The notes under the pieces: generated by a model | The model's input: the letters and a program-made list of their open reading frames with translations, nothing else | Database searches by the model: none | What the model was told of the DNA's origin: nothing | In this document: positions 17,399 through 25,470 of the stretch, in pieces | How the letters are laid out: every line of letters begins with the position of its first letter | Position numbering within the stretch: position 1 is the first letter of the stretch | Origin: Microvirga sp. TS319 | Lineage (GTDB): Bacteria > Pseudomonadota > Alphaproteobacteria > Rhizobiales > Beijerinckiaceae | Assembly (NCBI RefSeq): GCF_041276405.1 | Contig: NZ_JBGGGT010000001.1 | Location: forward strand, 789,501 to 853,500 | Reading direction: 5' to 3' | DNA length: 64,000 nucleotides | Made by a program: the position numbers and the translations under genes

Positions 17399-18532
17399 AT
17401 GAACCGTCTCGGCCTTTTCACGGCCTCACTCCTGCTCTCGGCCCTGCCATTGACAGCGTCGGCGCAAGATACGTTCAAGATTGGCTCGTCCGTAGGGCTG
17501 ACGGGCTACGCGGCGGTGAATGACCGCGCGTGGCGCGACAGCCTTCTGCTGGCCGCCGAGACGCTCAACGCTAAAGGGGGGCTTCTCGGCAAGAAGGTCG
17601 AAGTGGTCGTCGAGGACAATCGCTCGGAGCCCCAGGAGGCGGTGGTCGGATATCGCAAGATGATGTCCAACGACGAGGTGCATGTCTTCGACAGCGGCTG
17701 CGTCTCCGCAGGCAATTCCGCGGCGGCGGGCTCCGTGGTCCGCGCCAAGGTCCCGATGGTGCTGTGCTCGATCCTGCCCAACCGTCCCGAAGAGCAGAAA
17801 TGGGCCTTCAGCGTGCTGCCGCCGCCCCGGTTCGAGGTGGAATCGCGCTATCAGTACCTCAAGGACAAGACCGACATCCGCAAGGTCGGCATCCTGCACG
17901 ATCCCACGCCTTACGCTCTTCTTACGAAGGACCTCGGCGTGAAGATGGCGAAAGACTTCGGCCTCGAGGTGGTCGCCGTCGAGACCTACAACACCAACGA
18001 TGCGGATCTCAGCGTTCAGATCGGCAAGATCAACGGTGCAGGCGCCGGTGCGATCATCAAGATGGGGCAGGGCGGCTCGACCGTCACCGTAGCCAAGAAC
18101 ATCAGGCAGCTCGGCCTCGACAAGATGCTTCTGATGGCGAGCCTGGATGACGGGGAGACCTTCACGCAGGCCGGTGACATCCTGGGTGAGCGCTTCATGT
18201 TCGTTGCGCCCGGCGTGCAGGTGCCGGAATCCATTCCGGAGGGCCCCGCTCGTCAGGCGGCGGAGAACTTCCTCAAGATTTGGCGGGAGAAGCACGGCAA
18301 TCGCGACGCCAATGCCGCGGGCCGCGCCTGGGATTCGATGATGCTGATCGCGAAGGCGGTCGAGACGGCCAAGTCGACCGATGGCACTGCGATCCGCGGC
18401 GCCCTTGAGAAGATCTCCGGCTTCCAGGGAGCATTCGCGTCATTCAACTTCTCGCCCGAGCAGCATAACGGCATCACCGAGAATCCCTTCCGCATCGGTG
18501 TGGTGCGCGACAAGAAGCTGGTGGCCAGGTGA
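17399..18532 (+). CDS. LIV-type ABC transporter substrate-binding protein
   Basis: 377 residues. Signal peptide about 1-22 (MNRLGLFTASLLLSALPLTASA) with cleavage after ASA, so the protein is periplasmic. The mature part starts DTFKIGSSVGLTGYAAVNDRAWRDSL and has the Peripla_BP_6 layout: LNAKGGLLGKKVEVVVEDNRSEP, SGCVSAGNSAAA in the ligand cleft, and NAAGRAWDSMMLIAKAVE in the second lobe. ATG at 17399 has GGGAGG upstream; a longer frame starting inside the IclR gene is not credible. It heads the operon of LIV-type ATPases and permeases; the ATPase gene overlaps its stop by 4 nt. Family members bind branched-chain amino acids, amides or aromatic acids; this ligand is unknown. Confidence 0.9.
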   Translation: MNRLGLFTASLLLSALPLTASAQDTFKIGSSVGLTGYAAVNDRAWRDSLLLAAETLNAKGGLLGKKVEVVVEDNRSEPQEAVVGYRKMMSNDEVHVFDSGCVSAGNSAAAGSVVRAKVPMVLCSILPNRPEEQKWAFSVLPPPRFEVESRYQYLKDKTDIRKVGILHDPTPYALLTKDLGVKMAKDFGLEVVAVETYNTNDADLSVQIGKINGAGAGAIIKMGQGGSTVTVAKNIRQLGLDKMLLMASLDDGETFTQAGDILGERFMFVAPGVQVPESIPEGPARQAAENFLKIWREKHGNRDANAAGRAWDSMMLIAKAVETAKSTDGTAIRGALEKISGFQGAFASFNFSPEQHNGITENPFRIGVVRDKKLVAR

Positions 18533-19263
18533 GCGGTCTCGCCATGATGCCGGATCGGCCACTGCTCGACGTGCATGACATCTCCGCTCATTACGGCCGT
18601 GTTCACGCGCTCAAACCCACCAATCTTCACGTCAAAGAGGGCGAACTCGTCACAATCCTCGGGCCTAACGGCGCAGGGAAATCAACCCTGCTCCGGGCTC
18701 TCACCAAGCTGACCGCATCCAAGGGACAGGTTCTGTTCAAGGGTCAGGATATCAGCTCTCTGCCCACTCATGCTCTGGCCCGACTCGGCATCATTATGGT
18801 GCAGGAAGGGCGCGGTCTCTTCGGGCAGATGTCCGTCATGGAGAACCTGATCCTGGGCGGCTATACCCTGACCGGGTCCGCGCGTGACGCGGAGCAGCGT
18901 CTGGATACGGTGTTCGGGCTTTTCCCGCGACTGCGGGAGCGAACCAGTCAAGTGGCGTCCTCCCTTTCCGGCGGCGAGCAGCAGATGCTCGCCATCGGGC
19001 GGGCCCTGATGGCAAACCCGAAGCTCCTCATGCTCGACGAGCCATCGCTCGGCCTTGCGCCCCGTGTCGCCGCCGAGATCATCGAAACCCTCGGGGAGCT
19101 CAACCGGCGCGGGCTCGGCATTCTGCTTGTCGAGCAGAAAGCGCCTCTCGCGCTCAAACTGGCCAAGCGCGTCTACGTGATCTCGCTCGGTGAGATCGTT
19201 GCGGAACTTTCAGCTCACGAGATTCAATCGCATCATGACCTCGCCCGCTATTACCTCCACTGA
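18529..19263 (+). CDS. LIV-type ABC transporter ATP-binding protein (LivF-like)
   Basis: 244 residues. Walker A is GPNGAGKST (45-53), the ABC signature LSGGEQQML, Walker B LLMLDEPSLGL, and the family-typical MVQEGRGLFGQMSVMENL and LVEQKAPLALKLAKRVYVI. It powers uptake together with the LivG-like ATPase. The GTG at 18529 overlaps the preceding stop in GTGA; the ATG at 18544 is an alternative start giving a product five residues shorter. The stop is 29 nt inside the next permease gene, so translation is probably coupled. Confidence 0.92.
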   Translation: MSGLAMMPDRPLLDVHDISAHYGRVHALKPTNLHVKEGELVTILGPNGAGKSTLLRALTKLTASKGQVLFKGQDISSLPTHALARLGIIMVQEGRGLFGQMSVMENLILGGYTLTGSARDAEQRLDTVFGLFPRLRERTSQVASSLSGGEQQMLAIGRALMANPKLLMLDEPSLGLAPRVAAEIIETLGELNRRGLGILLVEQKAPLALKLAKRVYVISLGEIVAELSAHEIQSHHDLARYYLH

Positions 19264-20227
19264 GCAAGCGCCTCCGCGCATTCGCGGCAGCTTCGGATTG
19301 GCGATGCCCGTCATCGTCGCGGTCGCTGCCATCCTCATTGCCTTCGGGTCCAGCGGCTATCTCGTCACGGTTTTCGGCTTCGCGGCCATTTACGGGATCT
19401 TCGTGACCGGCCTGAACTTCTTCATGGGCTACACGGGCCAGGCTTCCTTCGGTCAGAACGCCTTCGCGGCTCTGGGCGGATATACCTCCGCCGTTCTCAC
19501 CGCCACGCATGGTTTCGAACCCATCGTCGCTCTCTTCCTGGCGATGATCCTGTCCGGCGTCGTGGCACTGGTCGTGGGTTATCCCACGCTGCGACTGCGT
19601 GGGCACTATCTCGCCATGGCGACCTTTGCCCTCGGCCTGATCGTGTACGAAATCGCCGTGGAATGGACGAGCCTGACGCAGGGCTATATGGGCTATTCGG
19701 GCATCCCGCCCATCGGCATCTTCGGCTACGAACTCACGACAGAGAAGACGCAGCTCATTGCTCTTGTGGCCATTCTTCTCCTGGGTGTGTGGATCTCAAG
19801 CCGCCTGCGCCATTCCCGTTTCGGCCGTGCCTTGAGGGCCATTGCGGGCAGCGAGCAAGCGGCAAGCGCTCTCGGAATCAAGGTATCGCGCTACAAGCTC
19901 GCGGCCTTCATGGTCGCGGCCCTTTACGCTTCGGTTGCGGGATCCCTGTTCGCCCATTTCGTCGGCTTCATCAGCCCCGAGGTGTTCGGCACGAACATGG
20001 TCGTGTTGAGCTTTACGATGCTCTATCTCGGCGGCATTGGAAGCACCTGGGGACCGGTGATTGGCGCCGTGATCGTCTCTCTGCTTCCGGAGGCCCTGCG
20101 CGGCCTGAAAGAGCTCCAGGACGTCTTCTACTGCGCCATCCTGATCGCCATCCTCATCTTCCTGCCCAAAGGCCTGACAGGCCTTGTCGGCCTCGTGCAG
20201 GATCGTACCGGATGGGGGAGGAAATAG
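19235..20227 (+). CDS. LIV-type ABC transporter permease (LivM-like)
   Basis: 330 residues from the ATG at 19235, which overlaps the LivF-like gene by 29 nt. About eight to nine membrane segments. YGIFVTGLNFFMGYTGQASFGQNAFAALGGY is the characteristic LivM block, followed by GYPTLRLRGHYLAMATFALGLI and the EAA-like loop SRFGRALRAIAGSEQAASALGI that contacts the ATPase. The end FLPKGLTGLVG is typical. It forms half of the inner-membrane channel with the LivH-like permease. Confidence 0.92.
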   Translation: MTSPAITSTEQAPPRIRGSFGLAMPVIVAVAAILIAFGSSGYLVTVFGFAAIYGIFVTGLNFFMGYTGQASFGQNAFAALGGYTSAVLTATHGFEPIVALFLAMILSGVVALVVGYPTLRLRGHYLAMATFALGLIVYEIAVEWTSLTQGYMGYSGIPPIGIFGYELTTEKTQLIALVAILLLGVWISSRLRHSRFGRALRAIAGSEQAASALGIKVSRYKLAAFMVAALYASVAGSLFAHFVGFISPEVFGTNMVVLSFTMLYLGGIGSTWGPVIGAVIVSLLPEALRGLKELQDVFYCAILIAILIFLPKGLTGLVGLVQDRTGWGRK

Positions 20228-20229
20228 GC

Positions 20230-21003
20230 ATGTCCCTTCTCTCCATCCGCAATGTCACCAAGCGCTTCGGCGGCTTGGTGGCCAACGACTCGATCAGCAT
20301 CGAGGTACCCGAAGGCATGCTGTTCGCGGTGATCGGCCCGAACGGCGCTGGAAAGACCACGTTGTTCAATATGGTTTCCGGGACCTTCCAACCGACCTCG
20401 GGCTCCATCCACTTCGACGGGGAGGAGATCAGCGGCCTTCCTCAGGATCAGGTCGCAGGGCGCGGCCTTATCCGCACCTATCAGCTCGTGCAGCTGTTCA
20501 AGGATCTGACAGTAGCCGAAAACGTGCACGTGGGTTCCCACAGGGTTACGAAGGGCGGGATCGTGTCCGCCCTGTTTCATCCAAGATGGATGCGAGAACA
20601 GGAGCGCGAGATCGCGCAGGAAGCGCGCAACATCCTCGCATTCGTCGGGCTCGGCGATCGTCATGACGTTCCCGCCGATCAGCTGCCATATGGCCAGCAG
20701 CGGCTTCTCGAGGTGGCGCGTGCGCTTGCCGCAAAGCCTCGCATGATCCTGCTCGACGAGCCCGCGGCGGGCCTTAACGTCCATGAGACCGAAGCGCTCG
20801 CTGAGGTGATCCGCGCCGTGCATGCTCGCGGCATCACGGTCGTGCTGATCGAGCACGATATGGGCCTCATCATGAAGGTCGCCCAGCGCATTGCCGTTCT
20901 CGACTTCGGCAGGAAGATCGCCGAAGGCACGCCGGAGGAGATCCGGTCCCATCCCGATGTGATCGCCGCCTATCTTGGTGGAACGGAGTACGCCAATGTC
21001 TGA
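20230..21003 (+). CDS. LIV-type ABC transporter ATP-binding protein (LivG-like)
   Basis: 257 residues from the ATG at 20230, two bases after the permease stop. Walker A is GPNGAGKTT, Walker B MILLDEPAAGLN, and the segment TYQLVQLFKDLTVAENV and the tail PEEIRSHPDVIAAYLG are LivG-like. The signature region reads LPYGQQRLLEVARAL, the YGQQR variant usual for this subgroup. Its last 8 nt overlap the start of the LivH-like permease in ATGTCTGA. Confidence 0.92.
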   Translation: MSLLSIRNVTKRFGGLVANDSISIEVPEGMLFAVIGPNGAGKTTLFNMVSGTFQPTSGSIHFDGEEISGLPQDQVAGRGLIRTYQLVQLFKDLTVAENVHVGSHRVTKGGIVSALFHPRWMREQEREIAQEARNILAFVGLGDRHDVPADQLPYGQQRLLEVARALAAKPRMILLDEPAAGLNVHETEALAEVIRAVHARGITVVLIEHDMGLIMKVAQRIAVLDFGRKIAEGTPEEIRSHPDVIAAYLGGTEYANV

Positions 21004-21892
21004 TGCCACCCAACTCATCCAAAGCCTCGTCAACGGCATTGGCGTCGGCCTGATCTACGGCCTCATCGGCATCGGATTCTGCGTCATCTACAACGCAAGC
21101 GGCATCGTGAACTTCGCGCAGGGCGTGTTCGTAATGTTGGGCGGCATGATCTGCCACACCCTGCTGACGCGCCTGGGCCTGCCGATTTACCTTGCTGCGT
21201 TACTGGCCATCCCGATCACGGCCGGCATCGGCATTCTGATCGAGATCCTCGTCGTGCGCCCCATGTGGAACCGGGGAGCGGCCTTGTTCGCCATCGTGCT
21301 TGCGACGCTAGCAACGCAGATCATGATCGAGCGCATCACCATTCTGACGCTCGGGGACCAGCCGCGCAGTTACGATGAGTTCACCTCCGGCGGGCCGCTG
21401 AAAATCGGTGACGTCGCAGTCGGATACCAGCTGTTCTGGATCCTGGGCGGCGGCGCCCTCATGGTGACGCTGCTCTGGCTGTTCTTTACCCGCACCCGTA
21501 CCGGACGCGCCCTGCGGGCCTGTTCGCAAAACCGCGAAGCGGCCGCTCTCCTCGGCATTCCCGTGTCGCGCATGCTGCTGGTTTCCTTCGCCCTGAGCGC
21601 CGCGCTGGGTGCCGTGGCCGGCATTCTGGTGACGCCCACGCAGGTGACCGCCTTCAATGTTGGCACACCGTTCGGCGTGAGCGGCTTCATCGCCGCCATC
21701 ATCGGGGGCTTCGGCAGTGCAACGGGCGCTCTCGCGGGGGGCATCCTGCTGGGTGTGCTCCAAGCAGTCGCCATCGTGCTGTTCGGGGCCGGCCTGAAGA
21801 ACGTTGCCGCCCTCTCGACCCTGCTGGTGGTCCTGCTTTTCTTCCCGAGCGGAATTTTTGCCGGCCTGAAAAGTCTCAGGAAAGCTGCCTGA
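20996..21892 (+). CDS. LIV-type ABC transporter permease (LivH-like)
   Basis: 298 residues, eight or so membrane segments. GIGVGLIYGLIGIGFCVIYNASGIVNFAQGVFVMLGGM is the typical LivH beginning; RTRTGRALRACSQNREAAALLGI is the ATPase-contacting loop; FIAAIIGGFGSATGALAGGILLGV is a conserved later block. It completes the LIV transporter (one binding protein, two ATPases, two permeases). A GC-rich hairpin follows at 21915-21943. Confidence 0.92.
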   Translation: MSDATQLIQSLVNGIGVGLIYGLIGIGFCVIYNASGIVNFAQGVFVMLGGMICHTLLTRLGLPIYLAALLAIPITAGIGILIEILVVRPMWNRGAALFAIVLATLATQIMIERITILTLGDQPRSYDEFTSGGPLKIGDVAVGYQLFWILGGGALMVTLLWLFFTRTRTGRALRACSQNREAAALLGIPVSRMLLVSFALSAALGAVAGILVTPTQVTAFNVGTPFGVSGFIAAIIGGFGSATGALAGGILLGVLQAVAIVLFGAGLKNVAALSTLLVVLLFFPSGIFAGLKSLRKAA

Positions 21893-21914
21893 TCCTATCG
21901 CCCACATCATAATC

Positions 21915-21943
21915 GGGCAGGCCGCGATGGCGTCGGCCCGCCC
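21915..21943 (+). terminator. Hairpin between transporter genes and cupin gene
   Basis: GGGCAGGCC and GGCCCGCCC pair with one mismatch around an 11-nt loop, followed by GCAGTTTCTTCC. It may attenuate transcription after the transporter genes; the downstream genes would then be expressed at a lower level. Confidence 0.35.
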
Positions 21944-21970
21944 GCAGTTTCTTCCATGGAGAAGGAAACC

Positions 21971-22870
21971 ATGTACGATAAATCCGACCCTCGCGCCGCG
22001 CTCGCGCCTGCACCTGCAGCCGGACCCGTATGGACCGAGTATTCGCCGGCCGATTACAGCCGGTTCTATGAAGTAGAGCCCCAGGAGAGCGGCTCCTGGG
22101 GGCGGACCTGGCTGATCCGTGGTCAGAACGGCATCGTGGCCTATTCCGAGGTCGAAGCGGGCGCCCGCTTCGAGCGCAAGGATCAGGCCGACGAGTGGGT
22201 GCTGATCCTGCCGGATGCCGGCGTCACGGCCACGATCACGGCCGGCGGCAGCACGAGGACGGTCGACGGCTTTTCGGTCACCTTCATTCCGCCGGGCGAC
22301 AGCAGCATCGTCGTCAACGACAAGGGCCGCATCGTCCGTCTCTTCACCACGCAATCCCAGGATCTCGTGGCGAAGTGCCCCAACGCTTCGGCTCACAAGA
22401 CCCGGCATGAGAATATGCCGCCCTTCCAGGCATGGCCCGTGCCACCGGACGGATACCGTATCAGGACCTACAGCCTCGACGTACCCGATGAGCCTGGACG
22501 CTTCGGTCGGATCTGGCGCTGCACCACATTCATGGTGAACTATCTCGCGCCTCAGAACGGGCCACGGGACGTCACCAAGCTCTCGCCTCACCACCATGAC
22601 GAGTTCGAGCAATACTCTCTGGCCATGCAGGGTTCGTTCATTCACCACATGCGGTGGCCCTGGACTTCCAACATGAAGATGTGGCGCCAGGATGAGCATG
22701 AGTTCTGCGGAACGCCCTCCGTTGCGGTCATCCCGCCGCCGGCAATCCATACGACGCGCGGCATGGATCCGGGCATCAACCAGCTCGTCGACATCTTCTC
22801 GCCACCCCGCATGGATTTCTCCCTGAAGCCGGGTTGGGTGCTGAATGCAGACGATTATCCCATGCCGTAA
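21971..22870 (+). CDS. Double-cupin protein, probable metal-dependent enzyme of module A
   Basis: 299 residues from the ATG at 21971, which has GGAGAAGGAA just upstream; an ATG 15 nt earlier overlaps that site and is less likely. Two cupin-like halves are visible. The first (about 40-135) has ADEWVLILPDAGVTATI and SVTFIPPGDSSI. The second (about 175-275) has SPHHHDEFEQYSLAMQGSFIHH, with a histidine/glutamate set of the cupin metal motif, and PPPAIHTTRG carrying a further His. This resembles metal cupins acting as isomerases or oxygenases on small acids. Its exact reaction is unknown. It lies between the LIV transporter and the flavoprotein gene. Confidence 0.7.
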   Translation: MYDKSDPRAALAPAPAAGPVWTEYSPADYSRFYEVEPQESGSWGRTWLIRGQNGIVAYSEVEAGARFERKDQADEWVLILPDAGVTATITAGGSTRTVDGFSVTFIPPGDSSIVVNDKGRIVRLFTTQSQDLVAKCPNASAHKTRHENMPPFQAWPVPPDGYRIRTYSLDVPDEPGRFGRIWRCTTFMVNYLAPQNGPRDVTKLSPHHHDEFEQYSLAMQGSFIHHMRWPWTSNMKMWRQDEHEFCGTPSVAVIPPPAIHTTRGMDPGINQLVDIFSPPRMDFSLKPGWVLNADDYPMP

Positions 22871-22883
22871 GCAGTCCCCGCGG

Positions 22884-22903
22884 GGCGGATTGTCCTATCC
22901 GCC
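22884..22903 (+). terminator. Short hairpin after the cupin gene
   Basis: GGCGGAT and ATCCGCC pair perfectly around TGTCCT in the 58-nt gap between cupin and flavoprotein genes. No T-run follows, so it may be a stabilising or processing stem rather than a terminator. Confidence 0.3.
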
Positions 22904-22928
22904 GTGCCCCCATTATCGAGGCCTTCGA

Positions 22929-23975
22929 ATGTCTGAACTTCTTGCCACCCGCGTGGGATCCCTTACTCTGAAGAACCCCCTGATCGCGGCACCCGGCGAG
23001 CATCTCATTGAGAGCGAAGGTGTCAGGCGAGCCCTGCGTGCCGGCGCAGGTGCCGTCGTCGTCAAATCGACGAACGAGTCGCAAGCGGCCCGTGACCAGC
23101 TTCAGCGCGCCGAGTACATGGCTTTCGATGAGCAATGGCGCCCCACCCCATGGGGCCCCTCCGCCTCACCCTCCGCCACCATTGCCTGTCGCTCCGGCTT
23201 GTCGCCCAAGTCGTTCGAGCAGTGGCTCGAGGATGCGGCTGTACTCGATCGGGAGGCGAAGGAATACGACGCCTATGCCATTGCGAGCCTGGTGCTCGCC
23301 GGTCTCGAGCCTGCGGTCGCGATGGCGCGGCAGATCGAAGAGGCGGGACTTCGCGTGCTCGAATTGAACATCGGTACCCCCTATGCAAGCCAGGCTGCCC
23401 GCGGTGCCGTCTCGACCGAGCTCGATCCCGAGCGCGTGCGCATCATCGTGACTGGCGTGCGCGCGGCCGTTCGCATTCCGCTCTTTGTCAAGATTACCGG
23501 TCAGAGCGAGCGCGTGCCCGACCTTGCCCGCGCGGCTTTCGAGGCGGGAGCGGACTCCGTCGTCATGGCGGGGCGACTGCTCGGTTTCATCCCCGATCTC
23601 GACACCTTCGAGCCCATGCTTGGCACAAGCCTCGGCATAGGCGGATTTTGGAACCTGCCGCTGACCTGCCACTGGTTGGCCGTGTCGCGTGCCGCTCTCG
23701 GCGGGGACAAGCCTTTGATCGGAACGAACGGCGCGCAATCCGGTCTCGACATCGCGCGCATGATGCTTGCGGGCGCATCGGCAGTTTCCATGTCATCGCC
23801 TGTCATGCTGCGCGGTTTCGAAGTTCTCTCGGATGCTCTGCGGGAATTCGAGCGGTTCTTATCGCATAAGAACGTGAGGGCCGCTGACCTGGTCGGCGTT
23901 GCGGCAGACCGTCGTAAGACGTTCGCCGACATGATCCCTCGTCCTGACAGCTGGCGAAACTACGTTCCCGCTTAG
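22929..23975 (+). CDS. Dihydroorotate dehydrogenase-like FMN protein (PreA-like)
   Basis: 348 residues from the ATG at 22929. The TIM-barrel FMN fold of class 1 dihydroorotate dehydrogenases and PreA is visible: ATRVGSLTLKNPLIAAPGE at the start, VVVKSTNE, VLELNIGTPYAS (substrate asparagine region), IPLFVKIT (FMN-contacting Lys), and IGTNGAQSGLDIARMMLAGASAVSMSS (phosphate loop). The usual active-site loop Cys (LACGQDPE in PreA) is replaced by VSTELDPE, so a Ser or Thr would be the only candidate base. There is no partner like PreT, PyrK or an iron-sulfur subunit. The substrate is therefore likely not a pyrimidine; a related cyclic compound is possible. Confidence 0.8.
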   Translation: MSELLATRVGSLTLKNPLIAAPGEHLIESEGVRRALRAGAGAVVVKSTNESQAARDQLQRAEYMAFDEQWRPTPWGPSASPSATIACRSGLSPKSFEQWLEDAAVLDREAKEYDAYAIASLVLAGLEPAVAMARQIEEAGLRVLELNIGTPYASQAARGAVSTELDPERVRIIVTGVRAAVRIPLFVKITGQSERVPDLARAAFEAGADSVVMAGRLLGFIPDLDTFEPMLGTSLGIGGFWNLPLTCHWLAVSRAALGGDKPLIGTNGAQSGLDIARMMLAGASAVSMSSPVMLRGFEVLSDALREFERFLSHKNVRAADLVGVAADRRKTFADMIPRPDSWRNYVPA

Positions 23976-24008
23976 GACCACGTATCCATTCTTCTGAGGA
24001 GCTATGTC

Positions 24009-24977
24009 ATGAAACACGCCTTACGCGGAGTTGCCCTAGCAGCGGGACTTGTCCTCGGCACGGCTGCGGCACATGCAGAGGCATGGCCGACGCGCCCGGT
24101 GACAATGGTGGTGCCGTTCACGGCCGGAACCACGTCGGATGTGCTCGGAAGGGCTCTGGCCGAGCATCTTGGCCGGAAGCTGGGCCAACCGGTGGTGATC
24201 GAGAACCGCGGCGGTGCCGGCGGCAACATTGCAGCGGGTGCCGTCGCCAAGGCTCAGCCCGATGGCTACACGATCCTGCTCGCCACGACCGGTCAGGCGG
24301 CCACCAACAAGCTGATGTACCGGCAAATCTCATTCGACCCGCAGCAGGACTTCGCACCTGTCGCATTGGTCGGTAAATCTCCCGTCGTCGTGGTGGCGGG
24401 CCTTGAGAGCCCCGCCAAGAGCCTGAAGGAAGCGATCGACTACGCCAAGGACAATCCTGAAAAACTCACTGTCGGCTATCCTGGAAACGGCACCCTTGGC
24501 CATATCACCGGCGTCCTCTTGCTCCAGCGTACCGGGATCAAAATGAAGCAGGTGCAGTATCGCGGCACGACACAGATCATCACGGACATCATGGGTGGTC
24601 ATATCGATATCGCCATGGATTCCATGGGCGGCTATGTGCCGAACATCCTCGAGGGCAACATCAAGGCTTTGGCTGTGGCAGGCCACACCCGTTGGCCAAG
24701 CCTCCCCGACGTTCCGACCGTCGCGGAGGTAGGTTTGCCTGGCTTCGAGGCCAGCGTCTGGTATGCGCTACTTGCGCCGGCGGGTACGCCCCCGGATATC
24801 ATTGCCAGGCTCAACGCCGGAACGAACGAGTTTCTCGACACGCCCGAGGGCAAGGCCATGTTCGCCAAGCTCAATATCGAGGGAGCTGGTGGAACCCCGG
24901 AGGATCTGAAGGCCTTCATCGATGCGGAAATTCAGAAATGGGCTCCCATCATTAAGAGCGCCGACATCAAGTTCTAG
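24009..24977 (+). CDS. Bug/TctC family periplasmic solute-binding protein
   Basis: 322 residues. Signal peptide about 1-23 (MKHALRGVALAAGLVLGTAAAHA), then WPTRPVTMVVPFTAGTTSDVLGRALAEHL, the diagnostic Bug beginning. IENRGGAGGNIAAGAVAKAQPDGYTIL and DFAPVALVGKSPVV are further family blocks. These proteins bind carboxylates in the periplasm, often working with TctAB permeases or as sensors. No TctA or TctB gene is nearby, so it is an orphan, here at the end of module A that already has its own LIV binding protein. The TAG stop (24975-24977) is the beginning of a palindromic repeat. Confidence 0.9.
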   Translation: MKHALRGVALAAGLVLGTAAAHAEAWPTRPVTMVVPFTAGTTSDVLGRALAEHLGRKLGQPVVIENRGGAGGNIAAGAVAKAQPDGYTILLATTGQAATNKLMYRQISFDPQQDFAPVALVGKSPVVVVAGLESPAKSLKEAIDYAKDNPEKLTVGYPGNGTLGHITGVLLLQRTGIKMKQVQYRGTTQIITDIMGGHIDIAMDSMGGYVPNILEGNIKALAVAGHTRWPSLPDVPTVAEVGLPGFEASVWYALLAPAGTPPDIIARLNAGTNEFLDTPEGKAMFAKLNIEGAGGTPEDLKAFIDAEIQKWAPIIKSADIKF

Positions 24978-25149
24978 AGCATCGGACGTGAAAAGTGGAT
25001 TCCACTTTTGGGATCAATTCGATGCTCCGACGATAGAACAGCGTATCGTTCTTGCGAAAAACCGGGGCCACTCTTTCGCACGATGCTCCCTTCTTAAAGA
25101 GCGCATCGTCCGGGTGAAAAACCGGATCCACTTTTTCGCACGATGCGCC
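24974..25149. repeat. Dispersed palindromic repeat, copy 5 (three tandem units)
   Basis: Unit 1 runs from CTAGAGCATCGGACGTG to CGATGCTCC (24974-25027), unit 2 from GCGTATCGTTCTTGCG to CGATGCTCC (about 25040-25088), unit 3 from GAGCGCATCGTCCGGGTG to CGATGCGCC (25099-25149). Cores share GAAAAACCGG and CCACTTTT. The left CTAG contains the stop codon of the Bug protein gene. Confidence 0.75.
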
Positions 25150-25224
25150 AGGGGCGCGACGGCGTTCCTTCTTCAAGGCTCAATCCCGGGCGCCGGTGCG
25201 ATAACTTCGGCAGTGCAACTCGGA

Positions 25225-25350
25225 GCGGCCATTCGAGGAGCCGTCTTGGTATCTTTCTTCAAGCGCTGCCGCTTTCCGGCCAAGATCATCCTGCTATGCG
25301 AGCGCTGGTGCTGCAAGTATCGGATCAGCTATCGCGATCTCGCCGAGATA
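25225..25350 (+). pseudogene. IS6-family transposase remnant (N-terminal fragment)
   Basis: SFFKRCRFPAKIILLCERW and CKYRISYRDLAEIMQE are the N-terminal segment and helix-turn-helix of an IS6-family transposase. The DNA before it, GAGGAGCCGTCTTGGTATCT, is close to the same region of the remnant at 10290-10749, so both come from one element type. Similarity ends after QEAW; the catalytic domain is missing. Confidence 0.7.
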
Positions 25351-25470
25351 ATGCAGGAAGCCTGGATGACCCGTTCGACGGGCTTCGTTACCCTTTTCTC
25401 AAGCGACTGCAACGGTGCCCCCGAAAACCGACGGGAAAGCCACTCCGGGTGCTGAAGTGTGACGGACCCG

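Noticed and set aside
21893..21970. Riboswitch in front of the cupin gene or other transporter operons
   Set aside because: Only simple hairpins are seen; no conserved riboswitch core was recognised ahead of any operon in the window.
24974..25149. Possible CRISPR array
   Set aside because: Three repeats are palindromes of unequal sequence with no regular unique spacers and no cas genes; they belong to the dispersed intergenic family.
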